The notes beneath the pieces are model-generated. The model saw only the letters and a program-made list of their open reading frames with translations. It made no database searches and was not told the origin of the DNA. 64,000 bases of DNA from JBBQVS01 sp963792705 (GTDB lineage: Bacteria > Chloroflexota > Ktedonobacteria > Ktedonobacterales > Ktedonobacteraceae): positions 620,001 to 684,000 of the forward strand of contig CAWBXD010000014.1 of the NCBI GenBank assembly GCA_963792705.1, in the 5' to 3' direction. The translations under genes and the position numbers were made by a program. Below, piece after piece: positions 16,267 through 27,617 of this stretch (positions are counted from its first letter, which is position 1; each line of letters opens with the position of its first letter).

Positions 16267-19200
16267 ATGGCGGAAGAACAAGTTGCCTCTAGTGCGGCGT
16301 CGATTTATTTCCTTAATGGACCATTAGCAGAAAAAAATATCTCTATCCAGAAGCCTGTAATCACCATTGGTCGCGATAGGCAAAACGACATTGTTGTGCT
16401 GGATCAAAGCGTTTCCAGGAACCATGCATGCATACGCTGGCAACAAAACGCGTGGACAATTGAAAATATTTCGCAAAGTAACGTTATCACTATTGAGCAG
16501 CAGCGTGTACAGCAAGGCATACTTCAGCACAATAACGTGGTAGAAATTGGGGAAAGCATCCGCTTTATTTTTCTTGTGTCGCAACCAGCAGTTTCGCTAC
16601 CACAGGCATACATCGGCTATACCACTATAGCAACAGAACAATCGATGGTACCTGTAGAGCCTGAACTACTTGCCAGCATCCCGTCTACTCCATCCACTCA
16701 GCAATTACTTCCGACATTAGCAGTAGAACAAAACATACTTGTCAATAAGCCGCTTACCGCCGACCCCTCTGATACAATGCTTGCTCCATTGATGGAAAGA
16801 GGAAAGCGCACACTGACGGTAAGTAGCAACGTTCATAGTGATATTCAAGTACACGTTCTGAACAAGCCTGTCCTTAGCATTGGACGCGCTTCTAAGAACG
16901 ATATTGTCATCGCAGACCCTATCGTTTCCGCTTGGCATGCTCAGATTGTGCAGGATGGAAACGATCTATTTTTTGTGCATCCACATCCCACACGCGAAAA
17001 AACACTTAACGGCATATGGTATCAAGGGCATCTTGTAAGTGCAAACCAGCAGTTTCGCAAACAACTTGTCAATGGTGACACCTTTCGCATTGGTGATGAG
17101 CATGGAACATTGATTTCGCTTATCTACGACGATGGTACCGATGTCTCCTTAGAAGACCTTCCAGAAATGCAACCTATCCCCTTAGTACAAAATAGGCTCA
17201 CCATTGGACGCGCTCCTGATAGCACAATAGTGCTCAATCATCCGCAGGTCTCGGCGCATCACGCGGTACTGGAGAAATCTGACAGTGGTTTTAGTGTTAC
17301 CGATACTGACAGCACCAACCATGTCTATGTCAACGAACAACAAATCAGCAATCAATTGCTACGCACTGGTGATGAGATTCGCATCGGTCCCTTTAGGCTC
17401 TCATATACCGGAACTGAACTGCGGCAATATAACGAGAGCGGGCATATACGTATCGACGCACTCAACCTGAAAAAAGTAGGCAATAACAATATTGTCTTGC
17501 TCAACGACATCTCCCTGGTTATACCACCACGCAAGTTCGTCGCGATTGTCGGCGGCTCAGGTGCTGGTAAATCCACGTTAATGGATGCCTTGAACGGCCT
17601 GCGCCTAGCTCAAAACGGAACCGTTTTATATAACGGCGTGAACTATTATAACAACCTTGCGGTCTTTAACACGCAACTCGGGTATGTTCCGCAAGACGAT
17701 ATCGTACACCGTGATCTAACAGTAGAGCGGGCGCTTTACTACGCAGCCCGCTTGCGCCTACCGAGCGACTTCTCAAATCAGCAAGTCAGGTGGAGAATTG
17801 ACGAGGTGCTTGAAGATGTGGAAATGACCGAACGGCAGCACTTGCTCGTAAGCAAACTCTCGGGCGGTCAGCGTAAGCGCGTTTCAATCGCCCTTGAACT
17901 ACTAGCAAATCCAAGTGTCTTCTTTTTAGATGAACCGACTTCGGGCCTGGACCCGGGCCTGGACCGCAAAATGATGGCATTATTGCGCCGACTCGCCGAT
18001 AGAGGGCGCACCATCATCTTAGTAACACATGCCACCAATAATATCAATGCCTGCGACTACGTATGCTTTCTAGCACAGGGAGGGCGCCTTGCCTACTTTG
18101 GACCACCCAATGAAGCAAAGGCATACTTCGAGAAAACAGACTTTGCCGAAATTTATAGTACACTGGAGCCTTCAAAGGAGCAGCCAGACATTCCCAAGCA
18201 GGCTGAAGCGCGTTTCATCGACTCGTCAGATTACCAACGCTACGTCGCCACTCCCCTAAAAGAAGGCCAGAACCAGAATGCTCAGTCGAGTAACGCGCCC
18301 AGACAGGAAAAGAAAAAAACGCAGATGCATGTCCAGTTTGGTCTGAGTTGGTCACAGTTCATCCTGCTCTCAAGGCGATACCTCGAATTGCTCAGGAACG
18401 ATGTAGGTAATCTGCTCATTCTGCTCTTACAGGCTCCTATCATCGCCATTATGCTCGTTTTGATGGTGCGCTTCGAGGTTGGTTCAGGGGTCTTTGATGC
18501 CAGCAAGTTGGTACAATGCCGTACTCAGATTCTTACTGCATCTGGCCCACTCGTGATGCCACAGGCACAACAAACAGAACTGATTGATTGCCAGAAAGTG
18601 CTCGATTTCTTAAAAAATGACCCGAAGGCACATGCCTTCTCTCAAAACAAGGGTGGACAGCAGCAGGCACTCCAGGACTTTATCATACCAGGACCTGGTG
18701 CCGATGCGCAAAAAGTGCTCTTTATCATGGCTTTTGCAACCGTACTATTTGGTTGCATTAACGGAGCACGTGAGATCGTCAAAGAAGCCGCTATTTACAA
18801 GCGTGAGCGTACCGTAAATCTTGGTATTCTCCCGTACATGTTTTCCAAAATCGTTATTCTTGGCCTACTCTGTCTCTTTCAAAGTGCTATACTCACACTT
18901 GTGGTAGAAGTAGGAGAACCGCTCCATCAGGGCATCTTCTTACCACCTCTGCTTGAAACCTATATCACCCTCTCCCTGACATCGCTCGCGGGTCTGATGA
19001 TCGGCTTAACCATCTCGGCAATCGCGCCAAATAATGATCGTGCCATTAGCTTCGTGCCGATTATTCTACTTCCACAAGTCATCTTTTCGGGAGCCATCAT
19101 TCCGCTCAAAGACTGGTTAACGCAGGTCCTAGCAACGGTCTTCCCCACGCGTTGGGCTATGGCAGCACTAGGTTCGTCCATTGGTTTGCATGCTGACAAA

Positions 19201-19380
19201 GTTGGTGGAGACCGACTGTTCGGAGACGACTATACCTACCATAGCACGCTCTACTCGATCTACAATCAGGCTGATGCGATGCAACGCCTACTACTCTGCT
19301 GGCTTGCCCTGCTTGCGATTATTTTTGTCCTGATGATTCTCGTCGGAATCTTTTTGAAGCGGAAAGATGTGAGAATTTAA
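16267..19380 (+). CDS. Triple-FHA / ABCG-type ABC transporter fusion
   Basis: 1037 residues. Three FHA domains come first: ITIGRDRQNDIVV..SRNHACI (about 33-60), LSIGRASKNDIVI..SAWHAQI (about 200-230) and LTIGRAPDSTIVL..SAHHAVL (about 310-340). All keep the GR, S and H phosphothreonine-binding signature, although the second has SAWH. An ABC ATPase follows: Walker A GGSGAGKST near 428, signature LSGGQRKR near 535, Walker B FFLDEPTSGLDPG near 555. The C-terminal third has about six membrane helices of the ABC2/ABCG type. The layout resembles mycobacterial Rv1747 and cyanobacterial relatives, which are controlled by Ser/Thr kinases. Probable exporter gated by phosphoprotein binding; cargo unknown. 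Confidence 0.93.
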   Translation: MAEEQVASSAASIYFLNGPLAEKNISIQKPVITIGRDRQNDIVVLDQSVSRNHACIRWQQNAWTIENISQSNVITIEQQRVQQGILQHNNVVEIGESIRFIFLVSQPAVSLPQAYIGYTTIATEQSMVPVEPELLASIPSTPSTQQLLPTLAVEQNILVNKPLTADPSDTMLAPLMERGKRTLTVSSNVHSDIQVHVLNKPVLSIGRASKNDIVIADPIVSAWHAQIVQDGNDLFFVHPHPTREKTLNGIWYQGHLVSANQQFRKQLVNGDTFRIGDEHGTLISLIYDDGTDVSLEDLPEMQPIPLVQNRLTIGRAPDSTIVLNHPQVSAHHAVLEKSDSGFSVTDTDSTNHVYVNEQQISNQLLRTGDEIRIGPFRLSYTGTELRQYNESGHIRIDALNLKKVGNNNIVLLNDISLVIPPRKFVAIVGGSGAGKSTLMDALNGLRLAQNGTVLYNGVNYYNNLAVFNTQLGYVPQDDIVHRDLTVERALYYAARLRLPSDFSNQQVRWRIDEVLEDVEMTERQHLLVSKLSGGQRKRVSIALELLANPSVFFLDEPTSGLDPGLDRKMMALLRRLADRGRTIILVTHATNNINACDYVCFLAQGGRLAYFGPPNEAKAYFEKTDFAEIYSTLEPSKEQPDIPKQAEARFIDSSDYQRYVATPLKEGQNQNAQSSNAPRQEKKKTQMHVQFGLSWSQFILLSRRYLELLRNDVGNLLILLLQAPIIAIMLVLMVRFEVGSGVFDASKLVQCRTQILTASGPLVMPQAQQTELIDCQKVLDFLKNDPKAHAFSQNKGGQQQALQDFIIPGPGADAQKVLFIMAFATVLFGCINGAREIVKEAAIYKRERTVNLGILPYMFSKIVILGLLCLFQSAILTLVVEVGEPLHQGIFLPPLLETYITLSLTSLAGLMIGLTISAIAPNNDRAISFVPIILLPQVIFSGAIIPLKDWLTQVLATVFPTRWAMAALGSSIGLHADKVGGDRLFGDDYTYHSTLYSIYNQADAMQRLLLCWLALLAIIFVLMILVGIFLKRKDVRI

Positions 19381-19474
19381 ACATTGGTGATCGATTGTAA
19401 GTGCCCGCAGGAGCATCCGTGTCAGCCAGAACCGTTTGGCACTGGAGAGATGAGGACTCAAGACCTGCCTGCAC

Positions 19475-20932
19475 TCATGAAGGGGGTAGATCATTTGCGC
19501 TTACTTGCAATTGTGCCAAGACCTGTTGTAACTTAAGATACAGCTTGCCATGAGGCTCAAGGAAGAGCACGAGAGTTGGTGAGAGAGAGACCGATGCCGG
19601 TCGATTCCGGTCGCACCAGTGTTCTGTCACAAGCAGACCTCTGGTCTCGTCAAACTCTATCACCCCGTTCAGCATCCGTAGAACCGGAAGAAATGCTGGA
19701 CGGGGTTTTATTGCGGCGATCACCCTGTTTTCCAGGTCGTAGTACAACCCGCCCGGCTCTAAGATAATTGTGACCATCTCATGCCTTTCCTCGACTGATG
19801 CCACACCCCATAGAGCAGCCATACCCGGCAGATGCTCCCCTGCCTCAATCACCTCATCGTAGGTGATACCATCAACTTCCGGCGCATCCAGTTGTTTGAT
19901 GGCAAGCGCAACCACCGCCATCTCTCCTTGAAACTCCTCTTCTTCGATGTACCCTTCTCTGTACAATTTGAGCGTACGAGACTTCTTCAACTTGAGACGC
20001 TCTTTCTCACGCTCCACGTTTTCAGGCGTGACTCCCGCTTTGAGTGCCTCGGCCACCATACTGCGCCGTATGATCTCACGCCAATTCTCGGGGAGCGACA
20101 AATACGTGAGAAATTCTCCAAACTGCTCGTCAACCAGATCGATCCAAATCATCAAGTTCCCACCGGAAGAACACGGGATACGGCGTGCCTTCGCTGCATC
20201 TCGGTAGTACTGCCGTCGATTGTCGGGGGTGTTTCCCGTATCACAGCGCAATTTTAACCCACAATGAATGCAGGAGATATAGCCCGCAAATTGGTAGACA
20301 TGTTTGACTGCCTCTGTACGCGTGCTCGCGTGATACATCGATTGCGTCATGGAACGTATCTTCTGCCATTCATCATACGTAAAAGCCGCTGGATGCAACC
20401 CACGAAATCTTTGCTCCTTGTACTTCACCGTTCCCCGATCATCGCCCGGAGTAAATGCCGAGTAAAAATCATTGCACAACATAGCTGTCACGGTATCCTT
20501 GTTAAAGAGCCTCGCACCGAAGCGCTTGCTCCCAGTACGATAACCTGCCTCATTCAACGCATCTGCTATTTTATCGGCCTCTACCCCTTTCATACGGAGT
20601 CCACCAAGCAGACGCAACCCAGGATACTCTTCGGGGTCAAATTCAGGAGGGGCTTTCGGCCCTATCGAACGGTACCCAAAGGGAATGTCGCCGTTATAGA
20701 GTCCTTGTGCGACACGCTCGCTTTTTCCTTTGCTCGTGTGCTTTGCCGGCATATCGGAGAAGTAGGCTGCGAAGGCTGCGAGAATAGCGAGTTGTAACAT
20801 CCCCTCAGGTGTGCTGTAGTCAATGTGTTCAGATAACGAAATAAATGCGGTGCGTGACTGTGAGAAAATGCGGAAACTCTGTAAGGTGACCATCACATTG
20901 CGTGACCAGCGATCTAACATGTGAACGAACAT
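19475..20932 (-). pseudogene. Large serine recombinase lacking its catalytic N-terminus
   Basis: 485 residues. It starts at FVHMLDRWSRN, which corresponds to about residue 70 of a normal resolvase domain, so the N-terminal part with the nucleophilic Ser is gone. The rest is good: the end of the resolvase domain (EGMLQLAILAAFAAYFSD), the recombinase domain (RVAQGLYNGDIPFGYR), a zinc ribbon (CIHCGLKL..C) and the C-terminal coiled-coil region. In-frame sequence before the ATG has no resolvase character and includes one arm of a 21-bp inverted repeat. Such enzymes integrate phages or excise elements; this copy should be inactive. Confidence 0.8.
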
Positions 20933-20949
20933 GGGGTTCTGGTAGCAAG

Positions 20950-21092
20950 TGATACCGTTGGCGAACCCAATAGTAGTAGGGATACTCTCCTCACTTTGAG
21001 CGTGAACAGTGATGAATAACTCCCACTGAGAGGGAAATATACCTTGTTTTCACAGTATTTCTTCCCACTTTTTGGGTTCGCCAACAGTATCA
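20950..21092. repeat. 21-bp inverted repeat at the recombinase/Tn3 junction
   Basis: Positions 20950-20970 and 21072-21092 are inverted copies matching at 20 of 21 bases (core GGGTTCGCCAAC). The right copy runs on into GTGGACAAAAACCAACGTTA (21097-21116), resembling the inner part of Tn3-family terminal repeats, so 21072-21116 is probably the left end of the Tn3-like element. The left copy next to the recombinase may be a second end. Confidence 0.6.
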
Positions 21093-21113
21093 GCAAGTGG
21101 ACAAAAACCAACG

Positions 21114-24063
21114 TTACACCTTGAGCACAGATGGCTGACGAAGCGGACGGCGCGACTGTTGCTCCAAAGAAGGCATTGTCTCGAAATAATACTTCCCATA
21201 GGGGTTAATATGTGCATACAAAGATGGCGAAAGATGCACCAGATCATTGTCTGCTATCACATGCCCCTTCGCTCGCAACGTTGCAATCGCATCCATCATG
21301 TAGACGGTGTTCCAAGTGACGACCGCATTGGTAAGCAGATTGAGACAACTCGCTTGGTTGGCCTGGTCTTCTGGCTGGTGTCGTCGAAGCTGTCCTTGGT
21401 TGGCAAAAAAGAGAAACTGCTGGAGAGCGTGCAGTGCCTCCCCTTTGTTTAATTGTGCGTGAATACGCCGTCGGTACTCTTCACTTAAAAGATAATGGAA
21501 AATGAAGTTCGTCTTGACTAACTGTCCATATTCTTGTAACGCTCGTGCGAGGGCATTTTGGCGTGGGTGAGCTTGTAGGCGACTGATGAAGAGGGATGAG
21601 GTTACCCATCCTCGTTTGAGTGATCCGGCGACGCGGATGAGATCATCCCAAGCATTGAGAATCACCTCTTGGTTGATCGTTCCTTTGAGCAATAGCTCGA
21701 TATGCTGATAGGTCTTCGTTCGATCCATGCGATAGAGCCGCTGATCTCCCAAATCGCGAATACGCGGTGCAAATTGCAACCCGAGTAAATCGAAGAGGGC
21801 AAAAACTATTTCCGTATAGCCAGCGGTATCGGTTGCATGCTCAGCAATGGGCAGTTCCGTTTCATTATCCAGAATCTCATCGAGCACATAGGTCGCATCG
21901 CGTTTTGTAGATGGGGCAACCTTTGTGCCATATTGAGAGATTTGATCACTCGTCCAAGAAAAGAAGGTGAGTCCTTGCCCCAGACCAAAATAGCGAGGCA
22001 AGGCCGTCGCATTGCGCGTTTTGACGGCAACCGGGAAGCACTGTCCATCTGAGGAGGAGAGTGTTCCACTTCCGAAACTCCGACTGAGCGGTAAGCGGTG
22101 CTGGTAGTTGACAATGGTAGTGACCGCAGAGCGAAGCGTCTCTTCGCGTAGGTACCAGTTGGTACACCATTCCAATTGCTCATAGGAGAGATCGGCAATC
22201 TGGGCCATAGCTGTGATGCCCAGATTGCATGCCTGAGCCAGGATCGCAGCATAGAGATGGGTGAGGTGTTCCTTCGTCCGTGGTTCACTGCCACCTGCAT
22301 GCTCAAAATGACGGCTGAAGTGTGTCCACCCATCGATCTCAACCAGCAGATCAGTCAACTCAACCAGTGGCAAGCTTTCCTGGACGGCTTGTTGGAGAAT
22401 ACTGACACACGCAGGCACTTCTTCCGCTCGCAATGGAGAAATGATGAGTTTCCCTTTCTCGATGCGTACCTGACTGTTGTGTGGAAGGCCTGTATCGAAC
22501 TGTGTTAGGCATGCCTCCAATTCTTGTTGGCATTCTCGCAGACGCTCCGCTCCTGCTTCGGGAACGTGCATTAACCGGCAGGTCTCCATACGCATCGTTG
22601 CCCACTGTTCTGTGGGAATAAGATACGTCTCCGGGTTGGCGTAGCGGCGGCTCCCTTCGAGCCAAACATCTCCTGCTCGCAAGGCTTCCCGTAGTTCCCA
22701 TAACACACACATCTCGTAATAACGCCGATCAATTGTTCCTTCCTTGTCGATAACATAGGGTCGCCATTTGGCAGGCACGAAATCTACTGGAGCATTGTCT
22801 GGGACCTTTCGTTTGATTCGGCGCAGAACAGACACGGCCTCGACCAGCGGCTCACCTCGCCGATTCGAGCGAAACGTGAAGGCAAAAAGCAATGCTGGGG
22901 CAAATTGACGAACATAATTGTAGCGAACCGTGAGAAAATCAAAGTAGTTGTCATCTAAGGGGCGCATGAGTCGCTCACTTTCCTCTAGTGTAGCTTGAAG
23001 ATGCTCTTTAGAATGCCGCTGGTAGATGTGGGTGCGTACATCAGGATCAGCGATCTGTGTATCCAGGACCATCTCAGCTAAATCTTTAAAGAGGAGGACC
23101 TTCTCATTCGTTGCGCGCGGCATTGCGTCGAAATTCATCGAGATCACGCCGAGCGCGAGCATCCACTTGTCCCATACAACGGTCAAAGAGGTCCAGAATT
23201 CCGTCCACTAACTCTTCAGCAATCTTGTGAGAAAATGAGAGGAGAATGGGATATCGCGCTGTGGGGGTGTCCGCTGTAACGCCTGATCGGTCGATTTTTT
23301 CCGAGTTGAGCCAGGAGTTTGCGTCGATTGGGAGTGAGTGCAGCCAAGTTCCACTGTTCTACACCAAGCCCCCTGATGTACGAAAACTTCTCGATTTCTT
23401 CAACGATGGCTGCTGGAGAGAAAGACACTGCACCTTGTCGTAGCCAGACCAGCGGTGTGCGCTTGAGCGTCGCTTCAGGGTAGAGAAGGTGATCCAGTTT
23501 GGCCTGCAATTCTTCCGTCAGTACTGGTTGGAGGCGACGAGAGGTCTCCAGCTCTGCTTGCTCACGTGCGGTCATCACCATGCGTTCCAGAACGGTAACA
23601 CCTGGTCGAACGATGCCATCAGACTTGAAACGTTCGCAGGCCATCTGAAATAGCACCATCGGTTTATCGTGTTCCAGAGTCCGTTCTAGTAGAAACAACG
23701 CGAGTGTTTGCATATCTATTGCACTGGCATCCCGAAATTTCAAATAGGAGAGAATCTCTTGCAGATGATCAATTCGCGTTTGGGGACGCGTGCCATAGTG
23801 GGCGAACACTTCGGTCGAGACCCCAATCTGCCGTGCGACATAGGCCACAACGGACGAGGGAGCTGTCGAGAGCCGCCTAGATACCGGAGAGCACAAATCT
23901 GTAAGGCGAACCCAAGATAATTCTGTTGACCGCGATGGAGCAACACGTTCGTGATATCGTCAGGTGAGAGGGTAAATGCGCTTACCAGGTCTTCAGCGGA
24001 GACCTCTGCCGGAAAACACATAAGTCGCTCCCGCTCTGCATCGGTAAGAAACCGTCCTGGCAT
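21114..24063 (-). pseudogene. tnpA: Tn3-family transposase, frameshifted
   Basis: A Tn3 transposase of about 980 residues can be pieced together from three frames. The N-terminal part (MPGRFLTDAERERL..LGFALQICALRYLG, from 24063) shifts near 23880 into STAPSSVVAYVARQIGV; this frame runs to about 23240 and shifts again near 23240-23260 (IPI/LLSFSHKIAEEL) and near 23110 (ARNE/KVLLFKD). The catalytic domain is open from there: SSDGQCF, TDTAGYTE and NKGEALHAL hold the D-D-E residues and HINPYGKYYFE lies near the end. At least three frame changes make it inactive. No resolvase or passenger gene is seen. Confidence 0.88.
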
Positions 24064-24589
24064 GAGTATTCACCCTTCTATCAGCACCTCGAACGACTGG
24101 TTTTAGCGTACGAAAGTGCGTCTTCTCAGCAAAAGACGAATGAGTTGACCACCGATAACAAGAGGTATCAATTAGTACCACGCTCACCGGGCCTCATAGA
24201 AATTTATCCTTATAAATAGTCTCAATCAGAGGAAATTGATACAATACCAAACAATCACCCTCTGCCACCCCTATTGATACTTTGCCCGTGGTAAAGCAAG
24301 TAGGCATACTTAAAATGGGGCAGACCCAGTATTATCTTATCAAAAACATCCAATGGGCCTATCGGTGTTTTTTTTGACGACCAGATACAACGTGTGATAT
24401 AAGTAGAGGTAGCTGGAGTGATTGCAATCTACTGAAGTAGAACGAGACTTACTTTCCTTCTGGTTAGAGGGCTTTTTGTTCTTCTTGCGAAGACTGTTCT
24501 AACTGTCGCTGACACTGCTGTTGCTCTTTTCGGAGAGCTTCGGTATGCTCAAGGGCCTCTAGGTAGAATTAATCAAATGGGGCAAAAAA
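24064..24589. other. Intergenic region with gene debris
   Basis: 526 bases without an intact gene. On the minus strand 24568-24465 encodes a short Gln/Glu-rich coiled-coil end (LEHTEALRKEQQQ..EEQKAL then a stop), with no upstream part, so it is the tail of a lost gene. TTAGCGTACGAAAG at 24103 resembles an inner Tn3 end but does not match the left end well. Confidence 0.5.
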
Positions 24590-25665
24590 TTACATTTTTG
24601 TTATCGTAAGGTTTCTATTTTTTGCGGTTGCTAGAAAAAGCAAAAGCAGCATAAGAGAGAATACTCCAATAGTCCATGTACTTCCAAGATATTGCAAAAG
24701 ATTTCCTGTAATAAAAAAACCAAATGAATATGCTCCGAGTACAACAAGCCGAGTAAGACTGCTCACTCTTCCTCGAATAGCATTAGGGATAATTTTTGCC
24801 GAGTAAGAAGATGTAGTTATGGTATAAAGTGGGTCTACTGCATAAAAAAGTGCAGTAATTCCTGCGAGGAGAAAGCTATTTATTGCGATTGTATAGAAGC
24901 TAAAAATCAAGAAGCTAAGCAATGATACCCCGAGGAGTAGCTGCCTCATACCAAAGCGACTATGTATTTTTGCAGACACGAAAGAACCAAGAACGCCCCC
25001 TACAGCACCAATTGCAAAGATAACACCGATAAATAAAGAGGAAGCACGGTGTTCTTTTGCAAGAACAATAATGAGCAGATATAGGCCAGCGGAAAGGATT
25101 GTTCGTCCTGCTGTGAGTAGATTCAAAAAGCGAAGTAATGGTTGATGCCAAAACCATAGGATTACTTCTTTGATTTCATGATGAATTGCTTTTCGTTCAG
25201 TCGGTGTTTCTGTGCCAAGAGGTATATTTATAAAAAGGATCGAAAAAGCGTTGATAATATAGGAAAGCGAATCAACAAAGAAAGCAATAAAACTTCCTAC
25301 CGATAGAGTGGTATGACAGAAAGATGATGAAATGCGAGTGCGAGAGCAATACTTCCCATTGCTAACCCACTGCCAAGATTTGCGGCGATCATAACAATTT
25401 TTCTGTCCCATCTGTCAATAAGTACACCTGCGGGAATTGCCCAAACGACATAGACAAGTCCACGCATAGCAGCAACTCCGCCAGCTTGTACAGGAGAGCC
25501 AGTTAAAGTCAGCACAACTAAAGGGAGTGCAATGCCTGATACCTCTGTTCCTATCCATGAAACAAGCTGTCCGCTCCAGAGAAGGAGGCAGAACAACACA
25601 AAGGAGTAGGCACTACCATCTCGGCAAAGATACGGACTCTGACACAGCTTTGGTGATAAGCTCAT
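24590..25665 (-). pseudogene. MFS exporter, frameshifted and internally deleted
   Basis: The N-terminal 115 residues (LLLWSGQLVSWIGTEVSG..AGVLIDRWDRK) are typical of MFS_3 exporters and end at SVIPLYR. A second frame resumes at VGSFIAFFVDSLSYI and carries the remaining seven or so membrane segments (AIGAVGGVLGSF, IRGRVSSL). The segment that should hold helices 4-5 with the GP..GG loop is missing. Frameshift plus internal deletion near 25300 makes this a dead gene. It was probably a small-molecule efflux pump. Confidence 0.8.
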
Positions 25666-25703
25666 CGGTACTCAGAAATGGCGAAAGTGAAAGCGATCAT
25701 CTT

Positions 25704-25743
25704 GTTTGCTTGTTCTCTCTAGAAAAAGAGAGAACAAGCAAAC
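25704..25743. repeat. Perfect 17-bp hairpin before an ISL3 transposase
   Basis: Arms 25704-25720 and 25727-25743 pair perfectly around a 6-base loop. It lies just before the transposase ATG at 25751 and upstream of the divergent MFS remnant. It might block read-through into the transposase or mark the element's end. Confidence 0.6.
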
Positions 25744-25750
25744 TTCACAC

Positions 25751-27371
25751 ATGGAACTATCTCAATTTCTGCCTCTAGGTGATGGATTAGAACTAACGCA
25801 TCTGGAAAGGGGAGATGATCTCCTTCATCTCCATATTACATCAACCTCAAAAAGCTGCTTCTGTCCCGTCTGTGGTCAAGTAGCGACACGCTTGCATAGT
25901 CGATACTGCCGTATGGTCAAAGACCTGCCCTGCGTTGGTCAGCAGGTGCAATTGATTCTCCACGTTCGCAAGTTCTTTTGCGACACCGCTGACTGTATGC
26001 GAAAGATCTTCGCCGAACGGCTTTCCCCTCTCGTGGCTCCGTGGGCACACATGACGATCCGCTTGTCTCAAGCCATTGCCGCCGTTGGGTTGGCCAGCAG
26101 TGGCCGATTGGGAGTACGACTATCCTCCCGTCTAGGAACAGCAACGTTGTGGATGACGATTGTTCGGCGTGTGATGGCACTCCCAACCAAGCCTGTAGAG
26201 AAGGTCCATTGTCTGGGCATTGATGATTTCTCATTTCGACGTGGCAGAACGTTCGGCACCGTTCTGGTAGATTTGGACACCCACCACGTCATTGACCTGT
26301 TGCCCGATCGCCAGACAGAAACCGCCGCCACGTGGATGCAAGCCTATGGCGAAATTACGCACGTCAGCCGTGATCGAGGGAGTGAGTATGCGAGTGCTGC
26401 CTCTCGTGATGCTCATCAAGCGGTTCAAGTCGCTGATCGCTTCCATGTGGCGAAAAATTTGTCGGAGGTCGTTGCCGATCGGCTGGCACGCGTGCTCACC
26501 GAACTCAAAGCCACTCTTGAGGGAGAAGGAGCAGGGCTAGCAACGGTTCAGGGAGAGGTTCGGGGATTGGTTGAAGAATGGCGATCCTGCCCCAGGAGAG
26601 CAGGTCAAACGGATGATCTCGACGCATCGAGCTGAGCGAGAGGCACACTATCAACATGTCGAGAGCTTGCAGAAGCAAGGCTTGAGTTCCAAGGAGAATG
26701 CCCGTCGCCTTGACATCAACGAACGAACCGTGCGGCATTGGCGCAAGCGTGGCGTGGCTCCTGATGTCAGGCCTCGGCGCAAACGTGAGAGTGACGTTGA
26801 TCCCTATGCGCCATATATACTCAAACGCTGGGAAGAAGGGGAGCGCAACGGAACCCATCTGTGGCAAGAAATTGCGGATCAGGGGTATCCGGACTCACAG
26901 CGCATGGTCTATCGCTTCCTGAAAACTCTCAAAACGCAGGAGAGAGAAGCTTCCGCAGAGGGGTACCGTCTGCCACAATATTCCTCGCGAGCCTCGGTCT
27001 CATTGTTTATGCAGCATCCAGACACCTTGGAGGAGACCCAACGAGAACATCTCACAGCTTTTCGTCGGGCTGCTCCGTCTCTCGAGACAACATATCAACT
27101 CACTCAGGATTTTCTGGTGGTGATGCGGTGGCGCGAGGGGGAGCGTCTCGATGCCTGGCTCATGCGGGTTCACGAGAGCCAGCTTCCCGAACTGGAGAGC
27201 TTCGCTCGCGGAGTTGAGCAAGATAAAGAGGCAGTACAAGCCGGATTAACCTTAGACCTCAATAACGGTCAAGTGGAAGGACAAGTGACCAGGATAAAGC
27301 TCATCAAGCACATGATGTACGGCAGAGCAGGTTTTGCTCTCCTGCGTCAACGAGTTCTTCACCACATTTAA
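25751..27371 (+). pseudogene. ISL3-family transposase, single frameshift
   Basis: The N-terminal frame begins MELSQFLPLGD and carries the ISL3 zinc-finger (CPVCG..LHSRYCR), the helix-turn-helix region (FAERLSPL), and the catalytic start (LGIDDFSFRRGRTFGT, then DRGSEYASAA). Near 26590 the frame shifts and the second part continues (EGLSS..LDINERTVRHWRKRG, then NNGQVEGQVTRIKLIKHMMYGRAGF with the last catalytic Glu). Together about 535 residues, full family length. Terminal repeats were not found by eye. It lies between two ruined MFS genes. Confidence 0.85.
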
Positions 27372-27617
27372 TGGACGCCATTCTCAAGGCATAGTTCACA
27401 GACCAGTCCAGGAAAGGATGGGAGGAGTTCTTCCCCACAATGGTGACAAACACACTCTTGTTGCACCCACATGCCTGTTTTCGCGAATACGTGGATGGCA
27501 CCCGGATATTACACATTTTTGTGATGCTTGCTCTGTGCGAGGCAAACGGATATACTGAAACTGGGAAGAGAGCATGAAGGTGAACAGAGACCGCAAGAAG
27601 GGCCGATACATGGACGT

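Noticed and set aside
24103..24140. Candidate right end of the Tn3 element
   Set aside because: Resembles Tn3 inner repeat only at TTAGCGT and does not match the left end at 21072-21116.
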